From positions 157,801,219 through 157,865,218 of the forward strand of contig NC_073306.1 of the NCBI RefSeq assembly GCF_027595985.1: DNA of 64,000 bases. Direction: 5' to 3'. Numbering within the stretch: the first letter of the stretch is position 1; each line of letters starts with the position of its first letter. Shown here piece by piece: positions 34,099 through 50,816 of this stretch. Under the pieces are notes generated by a model. The model ran no database searches, was not told the DNA's origin, and saw only the letters and a list, made by a program, of their open reading frames with translations. The stretch is from Sorex araneus (lineage: Eukaryota > Chordata > Mammalia > Eulipotyphla > Soricidae). A program made the translations under genes and the position numbers.

Positions 34099-34895
34099 GA
34101 GTTGACTATTACAACAAGATCATCGATGATTTGTTGGAAAATGGCATCAAGCCTATAGTGACACTCTTCCACTTTGATTTGCCTCAGGGTTTAGAAGACA
34201 AAGGCGGTTGGCTGTCAGAGACAATAGTTGAATCCTTTGACAAATATGCTCAGTTTTGCTTCCGTACATTTGGGGATCGAGTCAAGTTGTGGATCACCTT
34301 AAATGAGCCTAATCTGTTTGCCCTGATGGCATATGATCATGGCACATTTCCTCCTGGTGTGCCTCACCTAGGAACTGGGGGTTATCAGGCCGCTCACAAC
34401 TTGATTAAAGCTCATGCCAAATCCTGGCACAGCTATGATTCCTTATTCCGAAAAGAGCAGAAGGGTCTGGTGTCCCTGTCATTCTTCATTGGCTGGGTGG
34501 AACCAGCAGACCCCAACTCAGCATCTGACCAAGAAGCTGCTAGGAGAGTCATGGCTTTCCATCTAGATCTTTTTGCTAAACCCATATTTACTGATGGTGA
34601 TTATCCTGAAGGGGTCAAGTCCCAGATTGCCTCCATGAGTAAGAAGCAAGGCTACCCATCATCCAGGCTTCCGGAATTTACAGAGGAAGAGAAGAAGATG
34701 ATCAAAGGCACTGGTGATTTCTTTGCTGTGCAATATTATACGACTCGCTTAGTCAGATACAAGGAGAACAAGAAAGGAGAGCTGGGTGCTATCCACGATG
34801 CCGAGGCTGAAGTTTTGACAGACCCATCTTGGGTCAATTTGGACTGGGTCTATGTAGTGCCATGGGGAATACGTAAATTACTGAAGTATGTAAAG
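34099..34895 (+). CDS. GBA3: GBA3 large internal exon (residues ~96-361), catalytic acid/base
   Basis: This exon carries the core of the GH1 barrel. It opens with the last two bases of a split Gly codon, then [15 protein letters not shown]. In order it has HFDLPQ (substrate-pocket His/Phe), the acid/base motif TLNEP with the catalytic Glu codon at 34305-34307 (E165 by human numbering), [30 protein letters not shown] and [14 protein letters not shown]. The 797 bp are open, with no frameshift or stop. The acceptor is tctcttag and the donor is AAAG|GTAAAC. The 'NEP' form is the usual GH1 motif; I recall human GBA3 having NEA here. It joins the flanking exons in phase. The few codons read past 34895 are intron. 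Residue spacing agrees with the ~469-residue family length. Confidence 0.97.
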
Positions 34896-35619
34896 GTAAA
34901 CACAATTATTTTTATGTTCATGTACCTCAATGAAGGTGGGAAGAAAGGCATACGTATGCATGTATGTGATCCTAAATAAGGACACTTGTAGGCAGTATTA
35001 CAAGCAGTTGTTGGGAACAAAAAAAATTAGAATTTAAGTGGGTGAGGGTTTGCTAGCTCATAAGGGCTTCAAAATCTGTGATTAAAGTGGTGATTCATTA
35101 TTCAAGTCAGTCATGGTCTTAGAAGTAGATTGAATACATTTCGTTTTTTTTTTCAGGCTATGCTATGATTATGATTTTTAAAAAGGCATATCAAGGGTTG
35201 ACATAGCTGGGCTCTTTTGGGGGGTCCTTTGTTTTGCTGGATAACATGGAGGTAGCTGAAATTAAAATTGCAAGTGATTCATTTTTTAGATAGCCTCTAG
35301 TGGGGAAAGAATATAGCTGCTGGCCAAGGGGTTAAGGAGCAGTGACAATCAGCAGATGTTGATGGGAAAGAGATATTTCTGTCTTCTTATGATAATAAGA
35401 GTCATTTAACTGTTTTCATGGACATTTGCACAGCTTTGCTTTTCCATTGTTAGTCATGAAAGGTCAGTGCATGGAAAATTAAGTTAATGGGGTCAGTGCA
35501 ATTTGATGAAAACCAGTTTGGAGATTGGAACTTAGAGAAGATAGAAAGACACCTGATTTTATGAGGGATTTTTTTTGGGTATATTTGTTTGAAATAAAAC
35601 TTGTGCTCTCTTGTTCTAG
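34896..35619 (+). other. GBA3 intron of 724 bp
   Basis: Canonical GT donor (gtaaac) and AG acceptor (ttgttctag). No repeat is recognised inside. Confidence 0.85.
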
Positions 35620-35743
35620 GAAATGTATAACAACCCTGTAATTTACATCACTGAGAATGGTTTTCCCCACAGTGACCTCACGTCTTTGGATGACACTCAG
35701 CGCTGGGAATATTTCAGACAGACATTTGAGGAGCTGCTCAAAG
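35620..35743 (+). CDS. GBA3: GBA3 internal exon (residues ~362-402), catalytic nucleophile
   Basis: The 124 bp encode [15 protein letters not shown], then [19 protein letters not shown] and one base of the next codon. YITENG is the GH1 nucleophile motif; its Glu codon is at 35653-35655 (E373 by human numbering). The acceptor is ttgttctag and the donor AAAG|GTACCA. Phase matches the known next exon, which begins with an Ala codon and carries the end of the barrel (…LLDNFEW…). I could not find that terminal exon anywhere from 35744 to 64000, so it most likely lies beyond the window; loss cannot be excluded. Confidence 0.95.
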
Positions 35744-37370
35744 GTACCATTTGAAATGATGAAAGATCAATTGTACAAACTTAATATAATTTTCCCATGC
35801 ACCTATTTAGCGTTCAGTAAAAACCAATGATTTTAAAAGCTGAAATTCATGTAAATCAGTGTAAAGGTATATAATTAAGAGAGAGGAGAAAAAATATTTA
35901 GGAAAGAAGAAGGTGATGATGTTGGCTAGCTTCAACCTCCTGAAATTTAATCAAGTAAAAAGCTACTGTCTACAGTATTTTGTGACTTCTGGATGAAGGT
36001 TACTTAACTAGAAGGTGAGGTGGCTGCTGGGAGAGAACATTAGTTATTATAAAAAGATTAGCAGTGACCAGCTAGAACATGCTGATTTGCATATTTTAAT
36101 ATCATAACTAGCAAAGATAAATTGGCAGACTTTTTTTAAGGAACCAAATTAAGCATTTGTGCAATAAACACTAAAATGGCATGAGTCTTTGATCAATGTG
36201 GGTTTCATTTATGCTGTAAATTTGTAGTGCAGTAAGAGACTTTTTTTTTCATATAGAATTTGTATATTGTGTTTCAGGACATTGTGATTTTTCTTGTAAT
36301 TCTTTTCTCTTCTGGGATTCTCTTCATATTTGAAAATAAACGTAAAGCAATAATTTTTAGCTCATAACACATATCTCTGAACTAAGTAGCTTATTCCTTT
36401 TCTACCTCTTGGAACACTGCTAGAACACATGCATTTAATTTATCTTCCATCTAAAGGAATCAAAGCAACAAAGTCCAACAGAAAATGAAATTTTCAGCTT
36501 GATTGCTTAATATTGCTTAATAGAGAGAAGGCACACTTCTCTCTTAATAGTTGTGTCTGAAAAACCATGGAATAATTTTTTCTAAAATTAATCCATGATA
36601 TATAGGAATCAACCCAAGGATACCAGGAAAGTAACACAAAGAAGACTTTTTCCATAACCAAAACTATATTGACTCAATCCCACAGTCAGTTATGGATTCT
36701 TATTAGCATAAAGGATCAGATTCTTACAGTCCTACCCAAGTGAAACAATTCACTTGTGTAATGCAAAATAGATTTTCTGGGTGTAAAACCAACTTGTGAT
36801 AGGAATGGTAAATATCTTGTTTTTAGAGCTACTCTCTACTTTCTGTAAATGTATCCTATTTATAGTTAATAGATACTTATTACCAGGTTTGTCCTGAAAG
36901 TATGGTGTACAAATGACTTGTCTACATTTGTTCTGCATAACCTAATACAACTAAATTGGATAATTTAAAAGAAATGAACAGAATCTTAGGATCTTAAAAC
37001 TTCTCAAGATGAAATCAGGAGAAAACAGAAAACATAAATAGCAAGGGAATTGAAATAGTAATCAAGTCTATCTCAAACAAAAGTCAGAGACCAGATTTCA
37101 TTAATGAATTATACTAAGCCTTTGAAAATGAACTACTACATAACTTTCTCAAGTTTTCGCTCCCATAATGAAGAAAAAGTCATTCTTTCAAATATGTTTT
37201 ATGATACCAATATTATCCTGATACCAAAAATCAGACAGGGAAATAATAATAATGAAAAAAGAAAACAACAGACAAATATCCTTGATGAGCAAATGACACA
37301 AAAATCCTCAATAGATTTTAGGGAAATGAATTTGACAATATATTAAAAAGATTAGGCTAAAAAGAAGAAA
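35744..37370 (+). other. GBA3 downstream intron, unique
   Basis: AT-rich, with no gene or confident repeat. It is intronic if the terminal GBA3 exon lies downstream of this window. Confidence 0.5.
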
Positions 37371-37548
37371 AGAAGAAGAAAAAGTGTCCTCCATGAGGTA
37401 GGTCCTGGGGTGGAAAGAGAATCAGTGATCTGATGGAGGGAAATGGACATTGGCAAAGGGATTGGTGTTGAAACATTGTATACATGCAACTCAGCCATGA
37501 ATATAATTTTGTAATGTATGCTGATTAAATTAAAATAAATAAATACAA
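37371..37548 (+). mobile_element. L1 3' terminus, old
   Basis: Sense L1 3'UTR scrap (ggaaatggacattggcaaagggattggtgttgaaacattgtatac…; given in part) ending in an A-rich taaaataaataaa tail directly before a SINE2. Confidence 0.65.
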
Positions 37549-37790
37549 ATACTATCACTCCAGCACAGTGGGTAGGGCGTTTGCCTTGCACACAGCCAAC
37601 CTGGGTTTGATTCCTCTGTCTCTCTGGGAGTGCCTGGAAAGCTATGACCCCCACACGGCAGAGCCTGGCAAGCTACCTGCGGCATATTCGATATGCCAAA
37701 AACAGTAACAACAAGTCTCACAATGGAGACGTTACTGCTGCCCGCTCGAGCAAATCAATGAACAATGGGATGACAGTGCTGCAGTGCTAA
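37549..37790 (+). mobile_element. SINE2: tRNA head with RTE-like tail
   Basis: Slightly 5'-shortened head (atcactccagcacagtggg), B-box 'gggtttgattcc', body 'gatatgccaaaaacagtaac', tail 'gagacgttactgctgcccgc … aaatcaatgaacaatggg', terminal tgacagtgctgcagtgct. Confidence 0.92.
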
Positions 37791-38616
37791 ATATAAGTAC
37801 AAAATAAATCTACCCCCCCAAATAATAAAAAACAAAAGGAACATGCTCTATGACCAAATGGTATTTATTCCAGGGATGGAAACATTGCTCAAACATGGCA
37901 ACCATATTAACAAAATAAAGATAAAAACTATATAATGAAAAAAAGCAACAAAATATTTTTGTACAAAAGTCAACATCTGTTTATGTTCAAAACTCCTAAA
38001 TTTGAAAAAGGACATGTTTTGACGGAGTAAACACCATACAAAACAAAACCCAAATCATTTTGAAAAATGGAAAGCTTTTCTCTAAGATCAGGAACAAGAC
38101 AAAAAGGTCCATCTTAACCACTACTATTTTACCTAGTATTGGAAGTACTGGTCAAAGCAAATAGACAAGAAGAAAAAGAGATGGGATCAAAATTGTAAAA
38201 TTAAAAATAAATTTATCACTATTTGCAATATATATAGAAAAATTCTAAAGAGTCTGCTAAAATCTATTAGAAACAATAAACAAATACAGTAAAGTGGGAG
38301 GATATAAATGTTCAAAAATTCATTACATTTTTGGTGATTCTTATGTTATTTTTCTTGAACTCATCCCATAGCTCTCGTGTATGCTGTTCATTTCTTTTCA
38401 GGTTATGTTCCACCTTCTGCTGTTTTTCCACTAGGAAAACAGCTCCTTGTCTTCCTGGAGCTCCTTGATCTTTTGCTCAGCTTCTATTATTCTGCCATTC
38501 AAAGCTTCAAAGCTTCTGTTGTCTTTTATCACCTACCATGTTCTTCTTTTCTGTCATTTCTGACTGTAGCAGACTTTCATTTTCACTCTCATACTTTCTT
38601 GTGCTTTTCTGATTGT
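37791..38616. other. Unassigned, possibly L1-derived AT-rich sequence
   Basis: 37850-38330 reads like decayed L1 ORF2 DNA in sense orientation (for example '…ctactattttacctagtattgg…'). No intact frame. No gene is recognised. Confidence 0.4.
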
Positions 38617-38629
38617 CTGTGCTATGTTT

Positions 38630-38806
38630 TTTTTTTCTTTTTTTTGGGGGGGTCACACCCGGCGATGCACAGGGGTTACTCCTGACTTTGCACTCAGGAG
38701 TTACTCCTGACAGTGCTCAGGGGACCATATGGGATGCTGGGAATCAAACCTGGGTCAGCCCCATGCAAGGCAAATGCCCTACCTGCTGTGCTATCGCTCC
38801 AGCCCC
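38630..38806 (-). mobile_element. Full-length SOR-type SINE
   Basis: Antisense copy close to consensus (ggtcacacccggcgatgcac … gtgctatcgctccagcccc). A direct repeat ctgtgctatgttttttttt starts at 38617 and again at 38806, and is perfect apart from T-run length. Recent insertion. Confidence 0.93.
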
Positions 38807-38877
38807 TGTGCTATGTTTTTTTTTTTAACTCTTAGAATATCATACTGTCATTGGAGACATTTTCTGAGGATTTGCTG

Positions 38878-39400
38878 GTGTTTCACTTGTCACTTGTATC
38901 ACTTATCTTCCCATTGATCTTCTATTTGCTCAAGCAGGCGTCAGTAATGTGTCCGTTTGTCCCTGTTGTGTGCTAGTGTAGCCCAATGATATGTGCTCGC
39001 TCCAGGAACAGGAAGAGTCTCAAACCAATTCAGGGTTTTGACAAAGAAGTCTGACCATCTCATTGGTGGGTGACCACGCGGTCTGTGGAATCCAGTCAGG
39101 TAACAGCTCTAGTCCAATGGTCGTCTCTGAATCACATTACATGTCCAGCCCATCTGATTTTTGATGTCTTGGCAAATGAAACAGTGTCCCTGATTCTTGA
39201 CTGTCAACAGAGGTCAGAACTCTGGGTTCCTTCTCTCACTTGAGTGAGATGTGATATTCCAAGCATAGCTCTTTCGATTCCTCTTTGGGATACCCGAATA
39301 ACCTTCTCATCCTGTTTGCATAGGGCCCCAGTCTCTGAGGCATACATTAGTGCAGGAAGAATGGTGGAATCGAAAAGATGTCCTTCATCCTCTTAACCAC
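38878..39400 (-). mobile_element. RTE-clade LINE fragment (3' end), second copy
   Basis: Collinear with the 19133-19562 element: the same 3' tail (reverse of '…gacgcctgcttgagcaaat…'), then ORF antisense encoding pieces like KIRWAGH-type and WIPQTA/SPTNEMVRLL segments. It extends about 150 bp further 5' (cctctttgggatacccgaat … gtctctgaggcatacattag). Stops and shifts are frequent. The terminal repeat is cacttgtcacttg. Boundaries are approximate. Confidence 0.8.
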
Positions 39401-41907
39401 TTCTTCGATGCTCTTGTTTATGTCTTTGATTTTGTGTTATGTATTTCATTTCTCTCATTGAGCTTTGTGGGCTTCTATGTGTTTTCCCCACTGGTTTTTT
39501 TGCTGTGCTGGGGTGAATTTTTTAAATTCACCCTCTGGGAAATGCTGAGGGATTAAGCTAGAGAATGCTCTCTGTCATATCTGCCCATGCTCACAGAATG
39601 ACAGGGAGAATAATTTTGAGCAGCACGTAATTTTTTTCAGTAGATTTGTCACATGACTTCTTATGTGGCTTGTACTTCAGGAGCTGTAATATGAATCCTT
39701 AATGTGACGGAGGTCATGTGGAAGCTGTTGGGACCCACCCAATAGGGATGGACACTGCTTCCTATTCTGGAATAGGCTCACTGATATTTGCCAGAGGCAG
39801 GCATCACCTAGTATGGTGGCACAACAAGCAGAAGGTCAGGAGAAATCCACTGGAATTTTATAAGCAAACAATGAACTGAAAAAAAATCCATGACATAACA
39901 TTAAAACATTAATTGTTCACAGATTCTTTGTGTTACTTTGTTTGGGCTCTTGAACAACATTCTCCAATGCTTTGGGGACCACGTGATGCTGGGAAATCTA
40001 ATTAATGTTCTCTGCATGTTCGGCATACATACGCCTCAAACCATATACTATATTTTCATTTCCCTCTTTACTGATTCTTCAGATGATTTAGAGTAACTAT
40101 AATTTGCACTTAATACTATATATATTTTAAAAGTAGTATTTCAAAGAATCTGCGTATTGACCAAGAGCCCACATACAATTATAACTATTTTGAACAGCAT
40201 ATGGTGATAACTATTTATGATGTATCATAGTGGACAACAGATTTTTAGTCTTTAGGGAAACTCAGTATATGATCTCTTTTCTTCCAAGAAATATCCACTT
40301 ACCCATATCCCCACACTCCAAATGCACAGTTTTCTAAGTAAAGTTACTTGGTGTAATTATAGCACATGACATAAGCTGAACTAATCCTATTTCTTTCTTG
40401 GTAATTAGACTTGGACCAATCAGTTTGCTTCTTAGTTTGGATTGGCAGAGGGTGTAACACTGTGGCCCTTTGGTTGCGAAGTTCTGCCATGAAACGTTAT
40501 GAATAGTGAGAAAGAGAGAGGCAGGGAAGGGGAGTCAAGAGTTTAGGATGGACTCAAACCCATTGGTTTTCTTGCTGTGCTGGGGTGAAGCAAAGCTTCC
40601 CACGGGCTTTTCCTCAGACCCAACTGCATGTTCTCCAGACACTTTTACTTTTACTTATAATTAAATGCTCATTCTGCTCAGCTTGATTCTCAACGACTTT
40701 CTATCACTTGGAAGAAAACCAACCTTAATTGATACCATCATGTGACTCTTCCCCTCCCCCACTCATTTTCAGAGCAGTGCTATGAGGTCATTGCTCATAT
40801 TTTACAGATGAGGAAAAGGAGTTTTCAAGGACTAAATTTGTTCATTTTACAAAGCAGCTGAGTGATATTTCCTGGAACAAGGCGGACTATGCATATCATT
40901 TTGGGGGCTACTATAGGTTTTGATAAGCTTAGTGAATCCAAGGATTTCTGATTCAGGGTGCTTGCTCTTCTACCATTCTGCAGAGCGACTTTCTCACCTG
41001 TGACACTCTGGACGGGTCTTGGCTTCTTTGGAAGTGCTTCACACTCTCTTTGCAAGAGCCAGCAGGGCAAGCGACCTTACACACGGCTAAGCTAGCCACA
41101 TCTCCGCTCTCATAAGAACGGAGCTGCATTTACTAACGGGTTTCTTGAGACTCCTCCAAGGTAGCACTGATGATTTTGATGGGTGAGAACTATCCTAGGA
41201 AGAAGCACCCTGGGAGCAATTTAAAACAACCAGCCCTGGGCAAGACGTTTGCGTTAAAGATCGCGGGTGTAAGCCTTCCAGCACGGGGGTGTCAGATGGG
41301 TGTGGGCACGGCAGTTCCCAGGAACACAGCCATTCCTACAACACACTCCAGGCACGCAGACAGGCACACAGCAGCGGCACCTGAGTTAGATCCGTGGCAT
41401 CCGCCTGGAATTCGTGCTGATCTCTTCAGGTCAAATCCCACAGCAATTAATTGAGCAGTAAAAAGAAAGCTAATGTTCCCGTTTCCTTTTGAGACTAGGA
41501 GAAAATAAGAGGCAGAATGTCATTTCAAGACAAAGAAAGAAATCAGCCAATGCCATTGAATCAGGGCACTGTTTCAGCAGCTTTAAGTAGGTGCTGTGCA
41601 CCGTTTATTTTTCCTGCCCGCCTGGGTTGCCTTTGTTCTTAGCATGACTGAGTTTTGCACATCAAATTGTGGTGCTCGCACACTTGGCTGCAGTGCTTGC
41701 CAGGGTGGAGTTTACATTTTAGTTGTGGATACTGTATAATGGTGTATGTGGGAGGGGTGGGGGGGGCTGCACTCATTCTTGACGAGGTGTTTGGGCATGC
41801 ACTGGTGTTAGTGCTCACCAGGTAACTGTGATGCTTAGGAGGGTGCACTTCTGGCTGCAGAGCCTATGCCTCTTTCCCTGATACGGGGGTCTCACACTTT
41901 TGTTGAA

Positions 41908-41955
<48 letters not shown>

Positions 41956-42490
41956 CCCCCCCCCACACACAGACACACACGTGGTGGTATGCGGGAGCTC
42001 ATACACTTTGTCACAGCACTACAGTTCCCCGTCTATAGAGTGCTGGTATTAAGTTCTGCACACACGTATATCATTGGGCTTCACATGCTCAGCCTCATAC
42101 TTACAAGGCAAGGGCTTTTGTTGAGCCCCAGAACCCTGCCCCGTCCCCCTCAAGAAGGTATTGCTTTAATTCCTGTACTGATAGAGAAGAGAAATAGATG
42201 CAGCAGAGGAAACAAAAATATGTGAAATAGCAAACATAACCAGGCTGGCTTTTCACCATTTGTTCAGTAAGGATTTTTTTGTAAACTGTTAAATCTTTCA
42301 AACCTTCCATTTGTTTGTCTAGGGGAATGGGATAATATTCTAATAAAGATTCCACTTAGCCCCTCCTTCCCCACACCCCACGCCTCCTGAGGCTGGGCCA
42401 TAGTCAGTGCCTAGCCAGTGTAACAATGATTCCTATGAAACATACTCTCTTAAGATGATCAAACAAACTTATTTTATTGTTTAAAAAAAG
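39401..42490. other. Mostly unassigned sequence
   Basis: No gene is seen. A decayed antisense SINE may lie at 39930-40045. 41640-42130 shares short GT-rich phrases with 3735-3960 and may be an unclassified repeat. A (CT)n(CA)n microsatellite lies at 41911-41975. Confidence 0.4.
41911..41975. repeat. (CT)n followed by C-run and (CA)n
   Basis: About 20 CT units, a C9-like run, then CACA repeats. Simple sequence; open frames across it are artefacts. Confidence 0.95.
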
Positions 42491-42494
42491 TGAT

Positions 42495-43321
42495 GACTCC
42501 AGGGATATGCAAATCAAAACAACCATGAGATATCACCTCACACCACAGAGAATGGCACACATCCAAAAAACAAAAGCAACCGCTTTTGGAGAGGATGTGG
42601 GGAGAAAGGGACCTTCTACACTGCTGGTGGGAATGCCGACTGGTCCAGCCCCTATGGAAAACAATATGGACGCTTCTCAAAAAATTAGAAATTGAGCTTC
42701 CATTTGATCCAGCAATACCACTTCTGGGAATATATCCTGGAGAAACAAAAAAGTAAAGTCGAAATGACATCTGCACTTATATGTTCATCGCAGCACTATT
42801 TACAATAGCCAGAATCTGGAAAAAACCCGAGTGCCCGAGAACAGATGACTGGTTAAAGAAACTTTGGTACATCTATACAATGGAATACTATGCAGCTATT
42901 AGAAAGGATGAAGTCATGAACTTTGCATATAAGTGAATCAACATGGAAAGTACCATGCTAAGTGAAATGAGCCAGAAAGAGAGGGACAGACATAGAAAGA
43001 TTGCACTCACCTGTGGAATATAAAACAACAGAGTAGGAGACTAGTACCCAAGAATAGTAGTATATAATACCAGGAGGTTGACTCCATAGTTTGGAAGCTG
43101 GGGGAAAGTCATCCCAGATAGAGAAGGGAACACCAAGTAATATGTGATTGGAGATTCCGCGTGGGAAGGGAGATGCGTGCTGAAAGTAGACTAGAGACTG
43201 AACAGGATGACCACTCAATACCCCTATTGCAAACCACAACACCCTAAAGGAAAGAGAGATATCAAATTGGAATGCCCCGCCACAGAGGCAGGGTGGGGTG
43301 GGGGGATGGGATTGGGGGGGT
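42495..43321 (+). mobile_element. L1 fragment: ORF2 C-terminus and 3'UTR, 3'-truncated
   Basis: It starts at [21 protein letters not shown] codons, passes [14 protein letters not shown] and [16 protein letters not shown], and enters the 3'UTR. It stops abruptly at 'gattggggggg', before the normal 3' terminus and A tail. The missing end suggests a later deletion. Frame breaks are present. Confidence 0.88.
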
Positions 43322-45835
43322 GCCATCATCTTCAAGGAGTTCACCTTTCTCATGCTATAGGAATCTTTATGGTATTAATAAAATTTGCTTCAATCCTTCT
43401 TGCTTTAGAACCAGCAATCAAGTCTGACTTTCTAGGTAACACACACACACACAGACACACACACACACACTCATGGATACCTCTGTTATCTAACGCTGTT
43501 GGGGAAATGAGCAAGTGCAGGAAATCAAGGAAAGTGATCAGTGATATTCAGTGGGCTGTAGTTCACCCACGACCTAAGCCCTTCCCAAAGGGGCTAGAGA
43601 GTGTCTAACCTGATCTTTTCTGCATCCCACTGTGGCACTGCCCTTCATCAGACTCATGCGCTCTTATCAGTCTGCAATGCCACCCCTTTGCCTCTTTCCA
43701 CACCCTATGCTGTTTGTTTGCAGATCATGAGCAAGCTTGAAGTCAGACCAGCATTTAAAACTGTTTGAGATTTGGCTCTGCTTCTCTCAAGCTCAGTGAT
43801 TTGAGGGAAAATTTCAAGCAAAGAGTGGACATCTGGTCTTTAAAATAAGGATAGAAAGAACATGTATCATTTCATGTTCAAAAAATGAATAAGGTCATTC
43901 TTACAAATTCTAGAGTCTTGAGGATTATGAGGCTTCTGCAATGGCTAATTTGGGGGAGTAGGGTTAAGAATTCTCTGGGAACTGTGCTTCTATAATTCCA
44001 CCTTCAAGCCCCATTTCTGCAGAAAACTTGATGTTCCTTACATATTACCTGAATTTGAAGGTGACTATCAGAGAAGGTCTAGACAATGAACAATGAAAAA
44101 TAAATGATTAAATCATTGGGTATCATTTTTTTCTCCAAAGAAATATACCCCACACATTAAAAAAAAACACCAAAAAAAAATCCCCCCAAAAAAACACCAG
44201 CTCTGCCGTCTGGAAAGTTTCTGAGCCAGTCCAACTTTCCAGACAGATCCATGCCTGAGTTAGCACAGTGGTAGATGATTGTAGAGAAGATTTGTTAATG
44301 ACCAGCTTTAGGCTTTTAATGACAAAACCCCTCAGCAAGATGTCATCAAAGTTATTGAAGACTTCACTGAAAGTGTGGAAGCTGATGCATTGCAACAAGA
44401 AAGTTATAAATCTTGCAGCTTGGGTATACCACCAAGACAAGATGCTGAGCACAGAATCACCCTGCTGTCACCTGTCAGCATCTCCCTCCCCTGGTCTCTT
44501 CCCCTTCCCATGAAGAGCCAGGAAAGGAGAAATGCATCCATTTCCCAAAGCAGTGCAGGCCTGGTAGCCACCTGCCTCGGCCAATTTCAGATCACAGAGG
44601 CTCATTTAACTGGACAAAATGTGTTAAGCACCTGTGCTTTTTGAAATGTGCATTTAAAAAATCCCAAGAATTAAGGAAAGATCTCAGAGGTTAATATGTT
44701 GACCTTTTAGAAAATGGACCAATTAAAAATCCATTGCAGCTCAGAATCGAGATCCAGCTACCCGAAGGTAGAGTCCCGCTCGACATCTGTTCTTTCACTG
44801 CTTCTCAAAGGAGACCTTTGTCGCTTTGTCCCAGTGAAGCAGTTCATCTTTGGGCTCAGGTGAACTTCTTGAAACATATTTGTTTGACTTTGGGTCTGTG
44901 TGGGGAAGACAATACTTGATATCATTGCTCTCCGCTACCCTGGGTGGCCATAGACAGGGTTAGAATTCAGAATAACCAGACTCAGCAGCTGCACATAATT
45001 GTTATTATGTCAGCATCTGGGCTTAAAGATTTGAATAGTTGCTAAGAACCTATTTCTAATTTATTTACGTTACCAATTTACATACTCAGGCCACACATAG
45101 ACTCAGCCTGAGATTACAGTTTACCTTCCAAGGCTATTTCTTATTTCTGTCCGCTGGCAAACTTACTTTTGGAATGTGACAGGGTAGAATGCCTGCATTT
45201 CTGCCCTGCACTTTTGGAGAGTGAACACTGAAACCAAGTCCTGTATTCTAGGAGTGTGCCTTTGCATGGGTTAACATTAGAATGTTCTGAATGTCAACTT
45301 CTACCCTTGTTAGTGGGACAGCTTGGCAAAGTTAGTTGACAAAATAAAATGAGATAATTCACATATTTGATATATTTTATGTAACTTTTAGGAGCATCCA
45401 TCACTCTGGCTGAAATATATAATTTGGACCTCAGCTTTCTCTGTAAAGGGTGGGGTTTGGTTCTCATTAGCAAGATCATTTCAACATCTACAAATCTGAG
45501 TTACCCTGATTCTTACTTTATTGTGTGTTTTAAACTGCCTCGATAATGGGATCTGCTTAGGCTCCTCAAGCCCCCATTAAAAAAATTAGTCATGGTGAAG
45601 TTACAAATTCTTTAGGAATGGGTTTCAGGCAAACAGTGTTTCAATATCACCAGTGTCCTGTCAATATCACCCTTCACCAGTGTCCACTTCCCTCCACCAA
45701 AGTCCTCCAACTACCTTGTTTGCACTTAGGATTTTTAGAGAATATGATCTATGACCAAATGGTGGTGTAGTACTCAGTAATCAGTACTCAGAATCTCTTT
45801 CTCTGTCTATCTCTGTCTCTGTCTCTCTGTCTCTT

Positions 45836-45872
<37 letters not shown>

Positions 45873-46406
45873 TGCTATTTTTGTTAAGCTGTGCCTCGGG
45901 TTTATCAGATAAGGTGCATCCTGCTATGATCAGACACTTCCATTCAACAGGTGCACCCTATTAGAAACATAACCTCATGTGCATCTGCTTTGTGAGAGCA
46001 GAAACCCCGGGGCTGCCCATGTGAGAAGCAGTCACATATAGGAGCATATAGGAGCTCTGCCCTTGAGCATTCTGAGTGAAGAATATTCTTTCTATTCGCT
46101 TGCCACAGCATTCAAATACTGAGTGCTGTTCCCTCACTATGGACAGGCCTCTGGGGTTCTTTGAGCTTCACTTCCAACTGTTCTTTACCTAAGTTACTCC
46201 AATATCCATTCCTAGTAAATTTTATGATTTCTTTAATGTTTTTAAATATTTCAGATTATTTCAAAAACGTCAATGGAAGCTTACTTTTTAGAATTGTAAA
46301 AGAGACCTGCAAAATGATTGGAGTCAAATTTATCTGAGGAAAATTTACTTTTCCTGTATGAAGATCTTGAAAATGGGAGAAAGTGTGAAGGTTTTGACAA
46401 TGATTT
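43322..46406. other. Unassigned sequence with microsatellites and one L1 scrap
   Basis: (CA)n lies at about 43439-43470. A mixed (TCTG/CT/CA)n tract lies at 45797-45870. An antisense L1 3'UTR-like scrap with a local duplication (tcaatatcacc… twice) lies at about 45590-45730. No gene is recognised; the open frames at 44268-44644 show no family signature. Confidence 0.45.
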
Positions 46407-50752
<4,346 letters not shown>

Positions 50753-50816
50753 TAATTGACATAGAGTGTGTAGCGTTTTTATTTTTTTTGTACTCAAGTT
50801 CCCCCCAAATTTTTAA

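Noticed and set aside
44268-44644. Overlapping open frames as an exon or transposase
   Set aside because: No family motif could be identified on either strand.
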